From Lineus longissimus (Eukaryota > Nemertea > Pilidiophora > Heteronemertea > Lineidae): a stretch of 64,000 bases of DNA. Below the pieces are notes generated by a model, which saw only the letters and a program-made list of their open reading frames with translations, was not told the DNA's origin and ran no database searches. The position numbers were made by a program, and so were the translations under genes. Positions 21,887 to 34,350 of the stretch are shown piece after piece. Each line of letters begins with the position of its first letter. Position 1 is the stretch's first letter. The stretch lies in contig NC_088309.1 of NCBI RefSeq assembly GCF_910592395.1, positions 21,888,599 through 21,952,598 on the forward strand, given 5' to 3'.

Positions 21887-24800
21887 ATGGCTGGAGAAAC
21901 ATACACACAAAAGAAGATAGTGGAACTGCTGACAAACAAGTTTATTGTTGTAATTGGGGATAGTGGTAGGTGTCCCCTGTATAAATCCGTACCGGTACAA
22001 ACAGCAACCATTGAGTAGGAGGCGATCATGAAAGGTCTGAATTCTCGAGCTTTAACCTAGCAGCAAGCACTAAATCTGTCTCCTTCCTTGCATCTGCTCT
22101 ATCCTTTACAAACTTTAACTGAAAAATGTATAGTAAATTGGTTGCATGATAGAATTAAAGTACATGTTTACAAACAGAGGAAATGGGTGTGGATGTCCTC
22201 CTCATAGCCCTCCTGTTTTCCAGATGCCTCGATAATTTTGTTTGCAAACTCTCTTTTATCATTGTGTACTCATGTGCGCCTGTATTTTATTCTAGTAAAT
22301 AGAACGGTGCATATATTTTTTGAAATTATAGATTTTTGTCTTCTTATTAGTTCAACGCAGTGTCTACAAAGACTTGGTTGTGAGCCTGCAGCAGGATCGA
22401 TATCTCTCCCATAAAGAATTGAAGGATAGGGTAGGTTTGTTGCTTTTAACCCTTTCGCTGCGGCTGGTGCGCATAGCACATCATGTACATAGTCCCATGT
22501 CATGCGGTTGACGTGCCCTTCTAAAATATATTTTTCCTCCTAATAGTATAGATGGCGACACTTTCTAAAAGTTTTGACCATTCAGTTAGAAGTTCGTTCC
22601 AATGTTGATCATTGGTATTGACTGTCGGCACATGGTGGTGCTGGCCGAAAAAATTTCCATTATCTTTCCAGGGTGAACCCTCTTTCCTTGATGATATGCT
22701 CTGTGAAGGTGGTAAAATGCACAACGGTACACATTACCGCGAAGTCCGGCAATTCCAGCATAAGAATGGAAAACACATCATTCGATACTACTTCGTCACC
22801 AAAGCCTATAATGATTACTGGGAAACTATTTTTGAAGATATCCGTCGAGGTCCGAAGCCTGATGTCGTCTTGATGAATTCTTGTCTGTGGGACATGAACA
22901 GGTGAGCGATGGACAAAGAGACCAGAGCAGTAGTATGATTTCAGCAAGATTTGTCTCTGATTTAAAAACTTCCATGAAGCAAACGTCTGTATTTAGTTAG
23001 TCCAATCTGGATGGAGCAGCAAAATACTATTTTTGAAGGATTTTTTCACAAACGTCTCTGACCGCACATCAACTTTTGAAAAGGTCCTTTCGCTTTTCAA
23101 GAAATGTAAAGGTTGTGACTTTACTTGTACTGCCTAGTAAGGAAGATAATGATCTCTCTTGATTGTGTTAATGTAAGTTGACCTCTGACTAATGAACAAA
23201 TTGAATTCATTTATTTTAAATGACGTGAGATGAATTGTGATATTGATTTTATACTGATACTTTGTGCTGCCATGCAGGATTTTGGTGGTAAGTATTCAAA
23301 AAATTGCTTGCACAAGATAGGCATTTCTCAACTGCTTGGGAATATTGTGTATCGTGGTGGTGGACTGCATGTCACATTGCTTAGTCATGTTCTTAATAGT
23401 ATTGCGGGTGTAGGGATAAACTGACCCCCCCCCCAAAAGAAAAAAATATGTATCGAAACCCTCCTCCTGGCATGAGCTACTGGCTACTGAATATCCTTGG
23501 TCATCCTCTCCCTCACCTGCTTTTTGTGCACTTGTTTTATGAGTGGCTCTACTTCATGTCGCTTTTGCGTGCTTATGTGTGTTACCAGTGTCGTAATCAA
23601 TTATACATGTTTGTATTACACTTAGGAATGGCTAGCATTGAATATCTACTTGTACTTGCAGTAAAAAAACAGAAAAGTTGGTTTAATTGAATCCTTGGTC
23701 TAAATGCAGTTTGGCGTGATTGGTAGGCCCTGAATTGTACCAATACCAAACATCAGTTGAAAATCTAGAAAGAAGAAATTGAGGTCTTTAAAACTGAATT
23801 ACTAAAAACCCCCGTTACATCCCTAAGATGCTGAAACCATTTCATCTCTAAACTGTGATCGTGTCTATTCTTCTATATTCATTGCAGATATGGACCAAGC
23901 TGGCTGTACCGGTACCAAGAAAACCTTGACCGGATGCTGAATGGTTTTAAAGAGGTCCTTCCAGAACAATGCCTAGTTATCTGGAACACATGCATGCCAG
24001 TTGGTAAGAAAGCAAGGGGTGGTTTCATGTCTCGCAAGATGCAGTCATGGCGAGGGGAGACCATTCGTTACGATGTCCTCGAGGCAAATTTCACGGCAAA
24101 ACAAGCCGTAAAGAATCATGGCTACGATTGCCTTGATTTAAACTTCAATTTTCGGCAGATACGTGGCTATCAGGAGTATCGCCAGCATGATGATGTTCAC
24201 TGGAATCAGCATGCCCACAGGATGATTTCGAATTTGATTCTTGGGCATATAGCCGATGCTTGGGGTGTCCCTAAACCCAAGTTCATGAGGCCTCTTGATG
24301 TAGATCTCAAACCTAGAGCGCTGCGAAAGCATGGTCGAAGCCATACCATCGACTCCAGGTGTGTTGAAGTTGATCGTGGATATGACAGGAAGGTTGATGT
24401 TACACCCAGGTGCAGAATAGTGGAGCTTGATATGAATAACAATGCTAATTACAACTTGAACATTGGCTCAAAACGTAAGCGAGTAGAGCCAAAGGTGGTG
24501 ACAGACAGACTTCTTGACGAAGACTTCGGCCGCAATGGGCGTCGTCGCAGGTTGGAAGAAGAAGGTATGCATCAACTTCTGCACAGACATTCTTCTCGTG
24601 ACTTCTCTCCTCAGAATTCCCCCGCCTTATCCCTATTGCCAAACTCACAGAGATCACCCTTGCTCATGCCAATGGCAATGAATTTCGGCTGGAACCAAAT
24701 GCAGCAAATTAACCAGAGCAGCCATGTGTCGGGTTTCTCATTGAATCACCCTGCTAATCAAATGATGGCCATTCCCCTTGCCCAGCAAATGGGGATGGTC

Positions 24801-24935
24801 CAAAGTCCTGTTCTCTTCAATTGTGTCAATGCCTCGCAAGTCCGACTGGCTGATTTTTTTCCACGGCAGCCAGCCACACAAAGTAGCATCAGCCAAATGA
24901 TGAATGGTTCTTGGCAGAACGGACAATATTTCTAG
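21887..24935 (+). CDS. PCED1: PC-esterase domain-containing protein 1 (FAM113 family)
   Basis: Member of the GDSL/SGNH-like acyl-esterase family found in animals as PCED1A/B; the substrate is not established. Exons 21887–21965, 22351–22430, 22672–22901 and 23888–24935 join in phase to give 478 aa. The nucleophile motif GDS is at 24–26, at the end of a hydrophobic strand (FIVVIGDS), followed by VQRSVYKDLV as in vertebrate PCED1. Later landmarks are HNGTHYREVRQF, VVLMNSCLWD, and the DxxH motif DDVHW with Asp231 and His234, which would complete the Ser-Asp-His set. The catalytic domain ends near ADAWGV. The last about 220 residues are basic, then rich in Gln, Asn, Met, Pro and Ser, and probably disordered. 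The start codon follows family alignment and has a good context (acATGG). Confidence 0.95.
22902..23887 (+). other. PCED1 intron 3
   Basis: A 986-bp intron with GTGAGC donor and ATTGCAG acceptor, splitting an Arg codon between NSCLWDMN and YGPSW. It holds a C-run near 23425–23435. No gene or defined element is seen inside. Confidence 0.8.
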
Positions 24936-26280
24936 AATATATCTCCAGGAAAGAGCTAAGACTAAGAGGAATATGGTGTCCATCTAGAGAAGTTGTAAGG
25001 TGTTGTACTTGTTGTTATACATAGATTGTGCTCAAGTGGAAGCCAGCTTATCTTTGATTTTTGCCTCAAATCAAGGCTTTTTGTGAGCTTGCTCATACAA
25101 ACAGCTGACTGAGTAGTGCTTAGTTCAGGTCTCAGGTTCTTATGTTAAGAGATGAGCACCAAAAAGTGTGTTTTAGATTTTATTTAGATGTGAAGATATC
25201 CCACTGCCAAGATTTTGCATTTGAGGTGCTTGTAGAATTTACATTGTTTATAAGACCAATTGGCTGAAAGTTATATTGCATTTATTCTTGCTCAGAAATG
25301 AGTAAAGCTCCGCTGTATGCATGCAACATTCACCGACACAAACACAATGCAACCGGCAATAAACATGTATCTATGACCCAGCAGTTTTTCAGCAAAGTTG
25401 CTTCAGCGAATGTTTCTGTTCATTGATATGTCACTGGGTGTGTGTCAGGCAGCAATTAAAGGAACTCTCAATGCTTTTAAGCCACTACTTAATTAATGTA
25501 GGCACAATGAAAATTCTGCGAAAATTGTATACAGTGGCGCTTTAATTCTTTGAGAGAGCTTTTGTACTACCTCAGTGATTGTTTAAATGTGAATATAAAG
25601 TGTAAACCTGGGAATGTTGGTAAGGCCAAAAGCTCACAAATTTCTTAATTTTTCAGTTGGCGTCTGGTCTGCATTTATATTGCATTTTACAACGTTAACC
25701 CTGCTCAAAGGCGAGGTCACATTCCGTATTTAGTTTATTGTTCCGTGGTTTTCACAAAAGGGAACATCTAGGCAGTAGCTAGGGGAACAACGTGGTCTTT
25801 AAGAAGCAAATATGCACACTTGGGGGACTGTGTTGTTTGTGTTCAATTCTGCGATAAAAAAATTCATGGGCCAAGTGTGAATAGTTTTGATGTACCCCGA
25901 GATAGGGGAGACCCCTGTGTGTGCCTTAGTGTTACTCAATCTGACCTACCTGGTGCCTGCCTATAGTTTCCCTCTAAAAAAGTTTGAATAAATCGAAACA
26001 ATCGAGTTAAATGAATATTTGTATTCCCATGAAAAATATCTAGATCAGTTATATTTTTGTAATATTGTTCACTGCCATGTTTGCATATATATTTTTCGTG
26101 TAATTTCTATTTTCTAGTCTTAATATATCGGCAGTAAATATTCCTCAGTTTTTCATATTGAGAGTGTGTTCATATAACTGTTGTGCACCGGAAACTGCTG
26201 GAAGTGTGGCTATTGTTATTGTAAATAAGATTATCAAATCATCAGTTATTTTGTAATAAAGAAGTTTCATTTTTCAAAAA
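24936..26280 (+). other. PCED1 3' UTR
   Basis: About 1.3 kb of AT-rich non-coding sequence between the PCED1 stop and the AATAAA at 26255–26260. No frame of interest is present. The adjacent gene converges from the other side. Confidence 0.65.
26255..26260 (+). terminator. poly(A) signal of PCED1
   Basis: AATAAA about 1.3 kb after the stop codon, followed within 25 bases by a T-rich and A-rich stretch. It is the last strong hexamer before the convergent MRM1 3' end. Earlier hexamers such as AATAAA near 25986 could serve as alternatives. Confidence 0.5.
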
Positions 26281-26908
26281 AGGCTTAGACAGTTCTCTAT
26301 CTACAAGCACCTCGTCAGGGTGTGGTATTGTAGACGTAGGTGCATTGTGTTCCTTATGCTGGAAAGATGACGATCGTCCACTCCTGTATGCAAATCCAGG
26401 GTCCTCCCTAGACACCACTCTCTCCAATTGACCCGAGGACAATTTCCCCTAGCATGAAATTTAGAGCTGGAATTGATCAGGAGTGCATGCACAATCTTTA
26501 TTTGATCAGGGCACAGTTTTCCGAGATCAAATACAAAGAGGGAGCAGAGGAGTATTTTGAACAAGGAATCTGGAGATATGTCCCCAGTTGCAATGGGGGT
26601 TCTTGATTTGATCAAGACATACAAGACAAGAACGCTATGAACAGGAGCTAGGGGTCAAACTGGTTATCCTCACTACTCCTATTATCTAATAAAATACACA
26701 AACACACTTGTTCACTTGATACAAACATTGACTGATGATATTGTATTGTCATGAAAGAATTTTACAAAACTCCTGATAAATGTCCAAGGGGCATCAAACG
26801 CCCGGCATTAAGTGGATGAACATTCTACAGCAGCCCAGACATTCTTATTATGTAACACTGTTCCTAGGTATGACTATTCGCACTGTACTTGAACCATCAG
26901 TATGGTAA
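26281..26908 (-). other. MRM1 3' UTR and convergent junction
   Basis: Sequence downstream of the MRM1 stop. AATAAA on the minus strand at 26502–26497, about 410 nt after the stop, is the likely poly(A) signal. That leaves only about 200 bp between the ends of the two converging transcripts. Open frames here are short and do not match known proteins. Confidence 0.55.
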
Positions 26909-29885
26909 TCAGCCTCTCTCTGTCCTAAAATTTCTTGTTAAACTGTGTAGCAGGATACCTGTGAGAAAAAGAGGAAACATTTGAAAATAGTCATTTCATT
27001 GAGTCCTATACATTAGTTAGTTCTGAAGATTGCACCGAACTGGATAAGGCTGCGCCCTCCCTTTCCTAAATTTCTGGAACGGCCACTATCTGATGTGTCG
27101 GGGAGGTCAATCCCGCAATTATCATAACTGCAGTGCTGTGGGAAGGGTTTTGTTTCAGTCCCTTTCTGGACCATTGCTCGGAGCTGACAGTAGGGGGCCT
27201 ATTGAGCAATATGACATACCTGTAGCGACTGAAACATTGAGCGAATCTACAGCAGGGTTCATGAATCCTCGAGGCCTCACAGTCACAAGTGAATCACAAA
27301 ACGTCAGCAAGTTTGGTGACAGTCCTTTTCCTTCATTACCTGAATCGAGGCAGAAGGAAAATAAACATGACAAGTTTGGATATTCTGAGAATATATTAAA
27401 ATATTGGTAACTTAATATCAAATCAGTCATGTAAGAAATGATCATATAGTCGGATATTTTTTCTCATACCTAATAATAGAATCGTGTTATGTTCATTGCT
27501 GTAGCTATTTACATCTATCTTTTCAGGTGAGTCTGCCTGCTGATTGTCGCCTCCAGCTGTCCCAACTATATTCCAACTCTGGTCCTTTACACGCTGAAAC
27601 AGAAGAAAAATCTCATAAAAGTCTCAGACTTACTGGCCTGGGACTCTGTTGTCGGCCAGAGGAAGAGCCTATCGCAAGTTACTCATGTGCGATCTTTTGC
27701 TTGCCCTGGTAATTACACCGCGTACAATGATCCTCCATTTTGCTTCTCATAACAAGGATGAAGCCGACGAAACATCGGTGATCCTTCCAAGATTTGCTCC
27801 CGCAACCTCCGATAATGAGCTCGTTGCACTAACCGCTATGTCTTCCTGCAAACACTTTGGCCACTATACAATACCACACCACCGAGGAAAGTGTAACTTT
27901 CCACATCTGAGAAGAGAATCCGAAATGTCAGAGGAGACGCAATGAATAAGGACAGCTTGGGAAAGAAAAAATACAAGAGGATTTTACCTGAAGAAATTCC
28001 TCCGGGTCTTTTAATGCATAAAGACTGAGGAGTTCCACAGCACCAGAGCTAGCCTTATGAACAACAGGACTCAGACGACAACTGTAATGTAGACAAGAAA
28101 TGACATGAAAACACGGCCTGAAGTTTGAAATGACAGAGTCATAAGTTGCACTCAACAGACACTATACTATTACTGAGTGCAAACAAAGAAAGAAGGCATT
28201 GAAATATACTAAAGTCCTAATTCTTTTAATGTTACTGATTCTAAAAAGTGCCGAGTAACTAGGTACTCACTGGAAAAGTAAAACACTGGTGATCAGGCCT
28301 ACCTATTTTCCTTTGGGACAAATATTTTTTCCACACCAAAGTAGTAACTCGATCTGATGATTGCTCCGACATTCCGAGGGTCCTGAAATTGTGCACAAAT
28401 GTACCAATGCAAAAACATATTAGTTCAAACTTTTTGGACAAATGGCTAAGTACAGCTTCAGTTGAGAAGAAGAATTTGCATCAGCAGGTTGCAAATTAAT
28501 CATGAATCAGAATGAGAATGTTTGCTTGCCATGGGATATACACTCGGGCACAAAGAATCTGGACTTTCAGTCGCAGGATGAGACTGTGTAAAGTTATTTG
28601 CCCAAGGCCATAAGGGATGCGTTCGTTTTAGATTCTGAACTTGCAATACATGGATCACAAGTCTGCACCACTATACCACTCTGCTGTTGACAGCCGTCTT
28701 ACCTGAATCTTGTCAAGGTACACCCAAAGTTTCTGTTTTTGGGCCCCCAAAAGAGCTGCATCCAATTTATCATCTGTGATTGTCTCATATTTTCTCTGCG
28801 AGGCATCAAGACATACACCCTGAAAATAATTCTCATAATTATAAGACAGGAGTTTTTCTGGCTGAAAACACCCCCTTCCAGCTCGTTATTTTTCTCAAAA
28901 GGCTTCAATGTTAAAACAACATCTTCAAATTTTGCATCTGGGAGTCTGGGGAGTAAACACAGCTGGCGTCCACTCCCTTGAATGAAACTAAATAACCAAT
29001 ACTCGTTGTAAGCCTACCTGGTGCCTTTGACAGGAGAAGCAAAATATCTCGGCCACGTACCTGGTGAGGTGCACCTTTGCTGAGGATATCCAACATCTTT
29101 ACAGGAAGTGGAATTACTTCGATTCCTTTGGTTTCCGCAACCTGGACTATTTTCCTAACAACTCCCTCATCTCTCGGGATACTGTCTTTGAGAAAGAGAC
29201 GATGGAAGGACCGACGATTCTGCTCCAAGGTTATAAGGATGGGATGAAGACCAAACAAGACTTCCCCTTCAAGACTCGTCTGGAGGTCTTGTAGATTTCT
29301 CTTGAACTTCAGTCTTAAAGAAAATACCAAAACAATCAACATTTGTGGTTATCTTTAAGAGCAGCTTGCTCTTAAAGAGCCAACTTTGGCGGGTACTAGC
29401 TCAGAAATAACTACAAGACTGTCCCCTGCACCAGAAGATACAGCAGCAATTCTGGTCCACAGCAGGACCTCGAAAGGACAAGCCTACCACAGGACTGAAG
29501 ATATAGTACGGGCAAGCTGAACATAGAAGAAGAACCTCAGAAATAACAAGATCAAGGTATGGCATGTGCTGATTCCTATGCCATGTCTAATAATTCACCT
29601 TTTTTCAAACTGTTGGTTTGGATAGTTCCACTTTTTACGACCTCCCTTCTTTTCTTCATTTCTCTCAGAAAGATCTGCGAGATCATTTACGCCTAATAGG
29701 TCCGTGTCAGGGCTCATAGTGGTAGAATGCTTTTTGGCAGTTTTGTCCGATTCTCTTGTACAACTCGGCGCCGTCTTGTGAAGAAAACTTGCAAGAAAAG
29801 ACCATGTTTTCAAGCGGCTCTCAAACTGTGTACCATTCAGGATTCTGTAATGAGTCATAAGGTGTCGCAGCCCATTTGCCAGCAT
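26909..29885 (-). CDS. MRM1: mitochondrial rRNA 2'-O-ribose methyltransferase 1 (SpoU/TrmH family)
   Basis: MRM1 methylates the ribose of a conserved guanosine in the mitochondrial large-subunit rRNA, using S-adenosylmethionine. Exons: 29885–29599, 29313–29061, 28819–28703, 28382–28303, 28081–27988, 27593–27470, 27339–27220, 26958–26909; phases agree and give 374 aa (human protein 353). The N-terminus has Arg, Lys and His but no acidic residue in the first 20 positions, fitting a mitochondrial presequence. The substrate-binding domain begins near GEVLFGLHPIL. The three SpoU motifs are clear: DPRNVGAIIRSS (220–231), LLLGNEGKGLS (about 316–326) and SLNVSVATGILLHSL (351–365). These form the trefoil-knot cofactor site. 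The protein ends nine residues later, shorter than the vertebrate tail. Confidence 0.95.
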
Positions 29886-29929
29886 TATAAAACCTGAAAC
29901 AATTAAAGAGTTATTTTAGGTTGGGGAAA

Positions 29930-30570
29930 AGTGTTCTTTACTATGAATAGTTCAAAGCAGTACACAACCAGCCAATACAACTGTCAATTGACTAAACTAA
30001 GATGCCAGGAGCAACCAATCGGTAAGAACCAATCAATAAGACTGCCAAGTGACTTACCCTATCGGCCTAACACAACCAACGGTAAAAGTGATAAGACAAA
30101 TCAATAAGACTGCCAAGTGTCTAACACAAGGTGTCACGCACAACCAATTGACAAGGCTGCATGTGTTATAAAAGGTGCCACACACAACCAAAGGAATGAA
30201 CTGCCAAGTGACTTACCCAAGGTGCCACACACAGAACCAATCAATGAGATTACCGATGTGTCACACATTCAATCACACTGACAAGTGACTCACCCAAGTT
30301 TCAACACCAAACCAATCAATAGTGCTGTCAAGAGTCCTACCCAAGGTCCTGCACAACTGCACCGACTAGCTAATAATACCGTCCCAGTTCTGAGGAGCCG
30401 GGAGACACATGATAAGGAAGGAGGCTAGGTGCCACAAACCAAAAAAGGTTGAGGCTGTCAACACTACAGACATACCCAAGGTTCCACAGCACCCACAACC
30501 TGGCAATATGCCACACAAGACCAAAACTCAATAAAGGTGTGAAGTGCCTTGCCAAAGGCCATTCACCAGT
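29930..30570. repeat. degenerate tandem repeat upstream of MRM1
   Basis: Phrases such as 'acaaccaatcaa', 'gactgccaagtgactt' and 'acccaaggtgccaca' recur about every 50–70 bp with many substitutions and length changes. This is an old, decayed minisatellite next to the MRM1 5' end. Borders are approximate. Confidence 0.6.
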
Positions 30571-30882
30571 CAACAACACCCAATCAGTTTCATAATCTGT
30601 CCCCAGATGGCAGCAGTGAAATAAAGTAACCGAAACAGGAGGGTACTACCGTAGATCAGAACCGTCTGGTTACTCTAAGGTAATACCTTCCTTGTCTTAC
30701 CGCTGATTACATTTCTTTTTCTTCTATGTATTAAGAAGAATTGGTCAAACCCCATACTCACCAAAAATAACCTCTACCGTAGGCACCAGATGAGAAATTT
30801 TACAATGAAACCACACGTGTTTTTTAGAAGAAAGGATGAAATTGATGGACCGTACTAGTGCGCCATCTTGTACCGCTGTCAT

Positions 30883-31962
30883 AAATCACATATCACTGGG
30901 GACAGTAGGACAACCAGCTCATCTCTCCCCTCAGATTGCCATGTACTGATATGGAGACAGTAGCACAACCAGCTCATCGTCCCCTCAGATACCCACGTAC
31001 TGACATGGAGAGAGTAGCACAACCAGCTCATCTTCCCCTCAGATTGCACGTACTGACATATCACCTGAGACATTAGCACAACCAGTTCATTGTCCCCTCA
31101 GATTGCCAGGTACTGACATGGAGCCAGTAGCACAACCAGCTCATCTTCCCCTCAGATTGTCACGTACTGACATATCACTCGAGACAATAGCACAACCACC
31201 TCGTCGTCCCCTCAGATTGTCATGTACTGACATATCACCTGAGACATTAGCCCAACCAGCTCATCGTCCCCTCAGATTGCCATGTACTGACATGGAGACA
31301 GTAGCACAACCAGCTCATCGTCCCCTCAGATTGCCACGTACTGACATATCACTGGGGACCGTAGCACAACCAGCTCATCGTCCCCTCAGATTGCACATAC
31401 TGACATATCACCTGAGACATTAGCACAACCAGCTCATCGTCCCCTCAGATTGCCACGTACTGACATGGAGACAGTAGCACAACCAGCTCATCATCCCCTC
31501 AGATTGCCAAGTACTGACATGGAGACAGTAGCACAACCAACTCATCGTCCCCTCAGATTGCCACGTACTGACATGGAGACGGTAGCACAACCAGCTCATC
31601 ATCCCCTCAGATTGCCACGTACTGACATGGAGACAGTAGCACAACCAGCTCATCGTCCCCTCAGATTGCCACGTACTGACATGGAGACAGTAGCACAACC
31701 AGCTCATCGTCCCCTCAGATTGTCACGTACTGACATGGAGACAGTAGCACAGCCAGCTCATCGTCCCCTCAGATTGCCACGTACTGACATGGAGACAGTA
31801 GCACAACCAGCTCTTCGTCCCCTCAGATTGCCACGTACTGACATGGAGACAGTAGCACAACCAGCTCATCGTCCCCTCAGATTGCCACGTACTGACATAT
31901 CACTGGAGACAGTAGCACTAGCTCATCGATATCACAGGGGACAGTAGCACAACCAGATCATT
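30883..31962. repeat. minisatellite of 54- and 60-bp units, about 18 copies
   Basis: Units contain 'gtactgacatggagacag' and 'caaccagctcatcgtccc', with a longer variant carrying 'gacatatcactgg'. Copies from about 31440 to 31900 are nearly identical 54-mers; earlier ones alternate the two forms. Both lengths are multiples of three, so long open frames run on both strands (plus 31450–31947; minus 31420–31707). Single-base changes near 31391 shift the frame. The coding appearance is best explained by the repeat period, not by selection. Confidence 0.95.
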
Positions 31963-32295
31963 GATAGCACTTTCGCGCTATTTTCATCACTATCAGAAGC
32001 GATTTTGGTCAGACCCCTTCATGTTACCCATGCACCACTGGCAGCTGCGAATGTGCATCTCAGCAGACGACAATGTCACTACATGAACGCTTGGCGTATT
32101 GAACAACCAAGTACTCTTGTGATTTCAAGTATATAATCTTAGCGAGGACGCTGGGCCCGTTGCGCTATCCGCTTGGCCTTCTGCCCCCAGCTCTGAGGTA
32201 TGACTTAGTCGCACAGTTGCCATCTTGACATCTTTCAGACAGGCGCGGGTCAATAGGCCTATGGGCGGGCGGAATAGGGCGACTTCCACGCGACG

Positions 32296-32397
32296 GGACC
32301 AAACCAGACCAGACCAGATCAGATCACATCCGTGCGCGTTATACACGGTGGCAGAATAATCTAGACCGATCCGGATCGATCTAGATCGGTTTGGTCC
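32296..32397. repeat. small inverted repeat with nested GATC palindromes
   Basis: GGACCAAACC at 32296–32305 is matched by its exact reverse complement GGTTTGGTCC at 32388–32397. Inside are the perfect palindromes GATCCGGATC (32368–32377) and GATCTAGATC (32378–32387). The right flank reads 'tgtgtgaacggcc', as in ends of some hAT-type MITEs. It may be a decayed element. Confidence 0.4.
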
Positions 32398-33479
32398 TGT
32401 GTGAACGGCCCACTAGGCTCCAGATACAGCCTGGACAGTTAGGCCTATAGCCTGTGCTGGGAAGAGCAAGGTGATGATGTATCCGAGTAATCAAGGTGGC
32501 GCTTTGGCTCAACCATGTATATATACTTTGTGCTTTGTTATCTTGGCAATCTGATGACAAGCCCCGGGTAAAAGCACGTTTCAAGAACATCTCTTTGGCG
32601 GGAAAAAAACGCGCGCCTGTCCCCTCTGAAGTGCGCGTCAACAGATGGCCAATGTGTACAGAAAGATTTCGAGGACCACTTGTCATCAATACTTTATCAT
32701 TTGGATCACATTCCAATGTGCTCCATCCAAAATTGTGTCAATACGTCGCATGTTGGTAGCATCTGTGGAGATGCGCTGCCGCAGAAGTTTCCCAGCCGAA
32801 CTCGGCTGGACTCCCTGGGCAGCCCATCGCGTCATCCTAATTTGGTCCCAACTGCGTCCGGAGTGTAGACTCGCGGCAAGTTTGGTAGACTCTATTCCTG
32901 GAAAACCCTTCCAGAATAGGAAAACAGTAACTAACTAAGTGAGTCGGGAAGTGAGTTTTGGAGATTTTAGGATTAAACCATTGGCATTTACCCAGCTGTC
33001 CGCATTGAAAAAGCATCAAACACGTTTAGAAGAGGCTGATGAACCAGAAGAGGAACAGATATACTGCAATAAAATGCCGCCCATTCCTTTAATAGAGAGC
33101 AGCGGGTCCCGGTCAAAGGATTCTTTTACACCTCAGATGTATATAAAGCCTATATTGAAGGTCATGGGTCTCTCTAATAGACTGCAACGCGCCCATGTAT
33201 TTCCCGCCAAAACGTGGGTAAGCGCGCCTACGCGAGAGCACGTGTCAAGAGACCCCATGTGGCACACACTGAACCACTGAACAAAGAAGTCCTGTTTCTC
33301 CACGTGGTCTCATTGTTTATTTGAAAGCCTGTTCCATTTTAAATGAGGGGGGCAGGTGTGGCAGATTTGGCGGGTGGGGAAATTTTGGCGCGCTGAGTAT
33401 ACAACTTGACGCACATGGCGTGTCGAAGATCACAGTATCAACAAGGACCCAAGGGGATGCATGTTATTAAGAATGGTAT

Positions 33480-33500
33480 GGGGGGGGGGGGGGGGGGGGG
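33480..33500 (+). repeat. homopolymer run of 21 G
   Basis: Twenty-one consecutive G bases, about 1.05 kb upstream of the MEX3 start codon. Such a run can fold into a G-quadruplex and is prone to length error in sequencing. Confidence 0.95.
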
Positions 33501-34350
33501 TAAATTACCATAATATGACTTACAGTGCTGATGGGATCAAGATACGCTTCCAAAAAGTTGAAAACAAAGCTTGGGGTTGAAATATAACCAAGCCCTGAAG
33601 TCGTTAGTACACGTACTTGTTTGTACTACACTTCGGACGCAATGGACCGGCCTCGTTCGCGATATCGTGAGGGTCAAAGCGTTCATAGTTTTGCATTTTG
33701 CAGAAGTGTCATATTTGGCGCCCTGACGTAACATCACAGGCAAATTTACTTGTTGTTTTGTGCAACAATACACTCAATGACCCGCACCATGCGGTCCGCG
33801 CAACGTTGCGACGTTGGGAAAACCGGAGTTAAACCTGGAAAAACCCAAATGTTCGGTGACGTCATACTTTATCGTCATGATGTAGTAATACTAATAGTGC
33901 CTTTGGATTCCGTTCTTTGTTTCGTTGATCAGAGCTTTTCTGTGTCTGTGTTGTAACTTGCATGATGAAATTAAAAATGTTCTCGACAAGCCTGACCCTT
34001 TATTGTTTTGACAGCTCATCGAGGTGCTTGTCTCGACACGAGTTGTCAGTAGACAGTATGTCACATTGTCACTGTCACAGTCTGAAGTCCAAGTGAGCAA
34101 TACATGCAGACTCAAGGCTATATTTCCTGACTTTGATAAAACTTTCTGTCCATTTTTAGAAAGTAGGCCTAACTCCACTTATCATGGAAATACTGATACT
34201 GCGGAATCGATGTAGTTCAGACGCATTTCCAGGCACGATTCCAAACAAAAAATCGATTCAGCTGTCTGCTATTTTTGGACCCGCCTGTCAAACCAATCTG
34301 AGACGAAGCTGGGATAATTTCTAGGATGCTCCGCCTACTTTGTGTAACAA

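Noticed and set aside
31450-31947. 165-codon plus-strand frame with 18-residue repeats
   Set aside because: It is a by-product of a minisatellite whose unit is a multiple of three. The opposite strand is equally open, and there is no start context, splice partner or known family.
32939-33280. 113-codon frame upstream of MEX3
   Set aside because: It starts at GTG, shows no known domain, and lies in a variable spacer.
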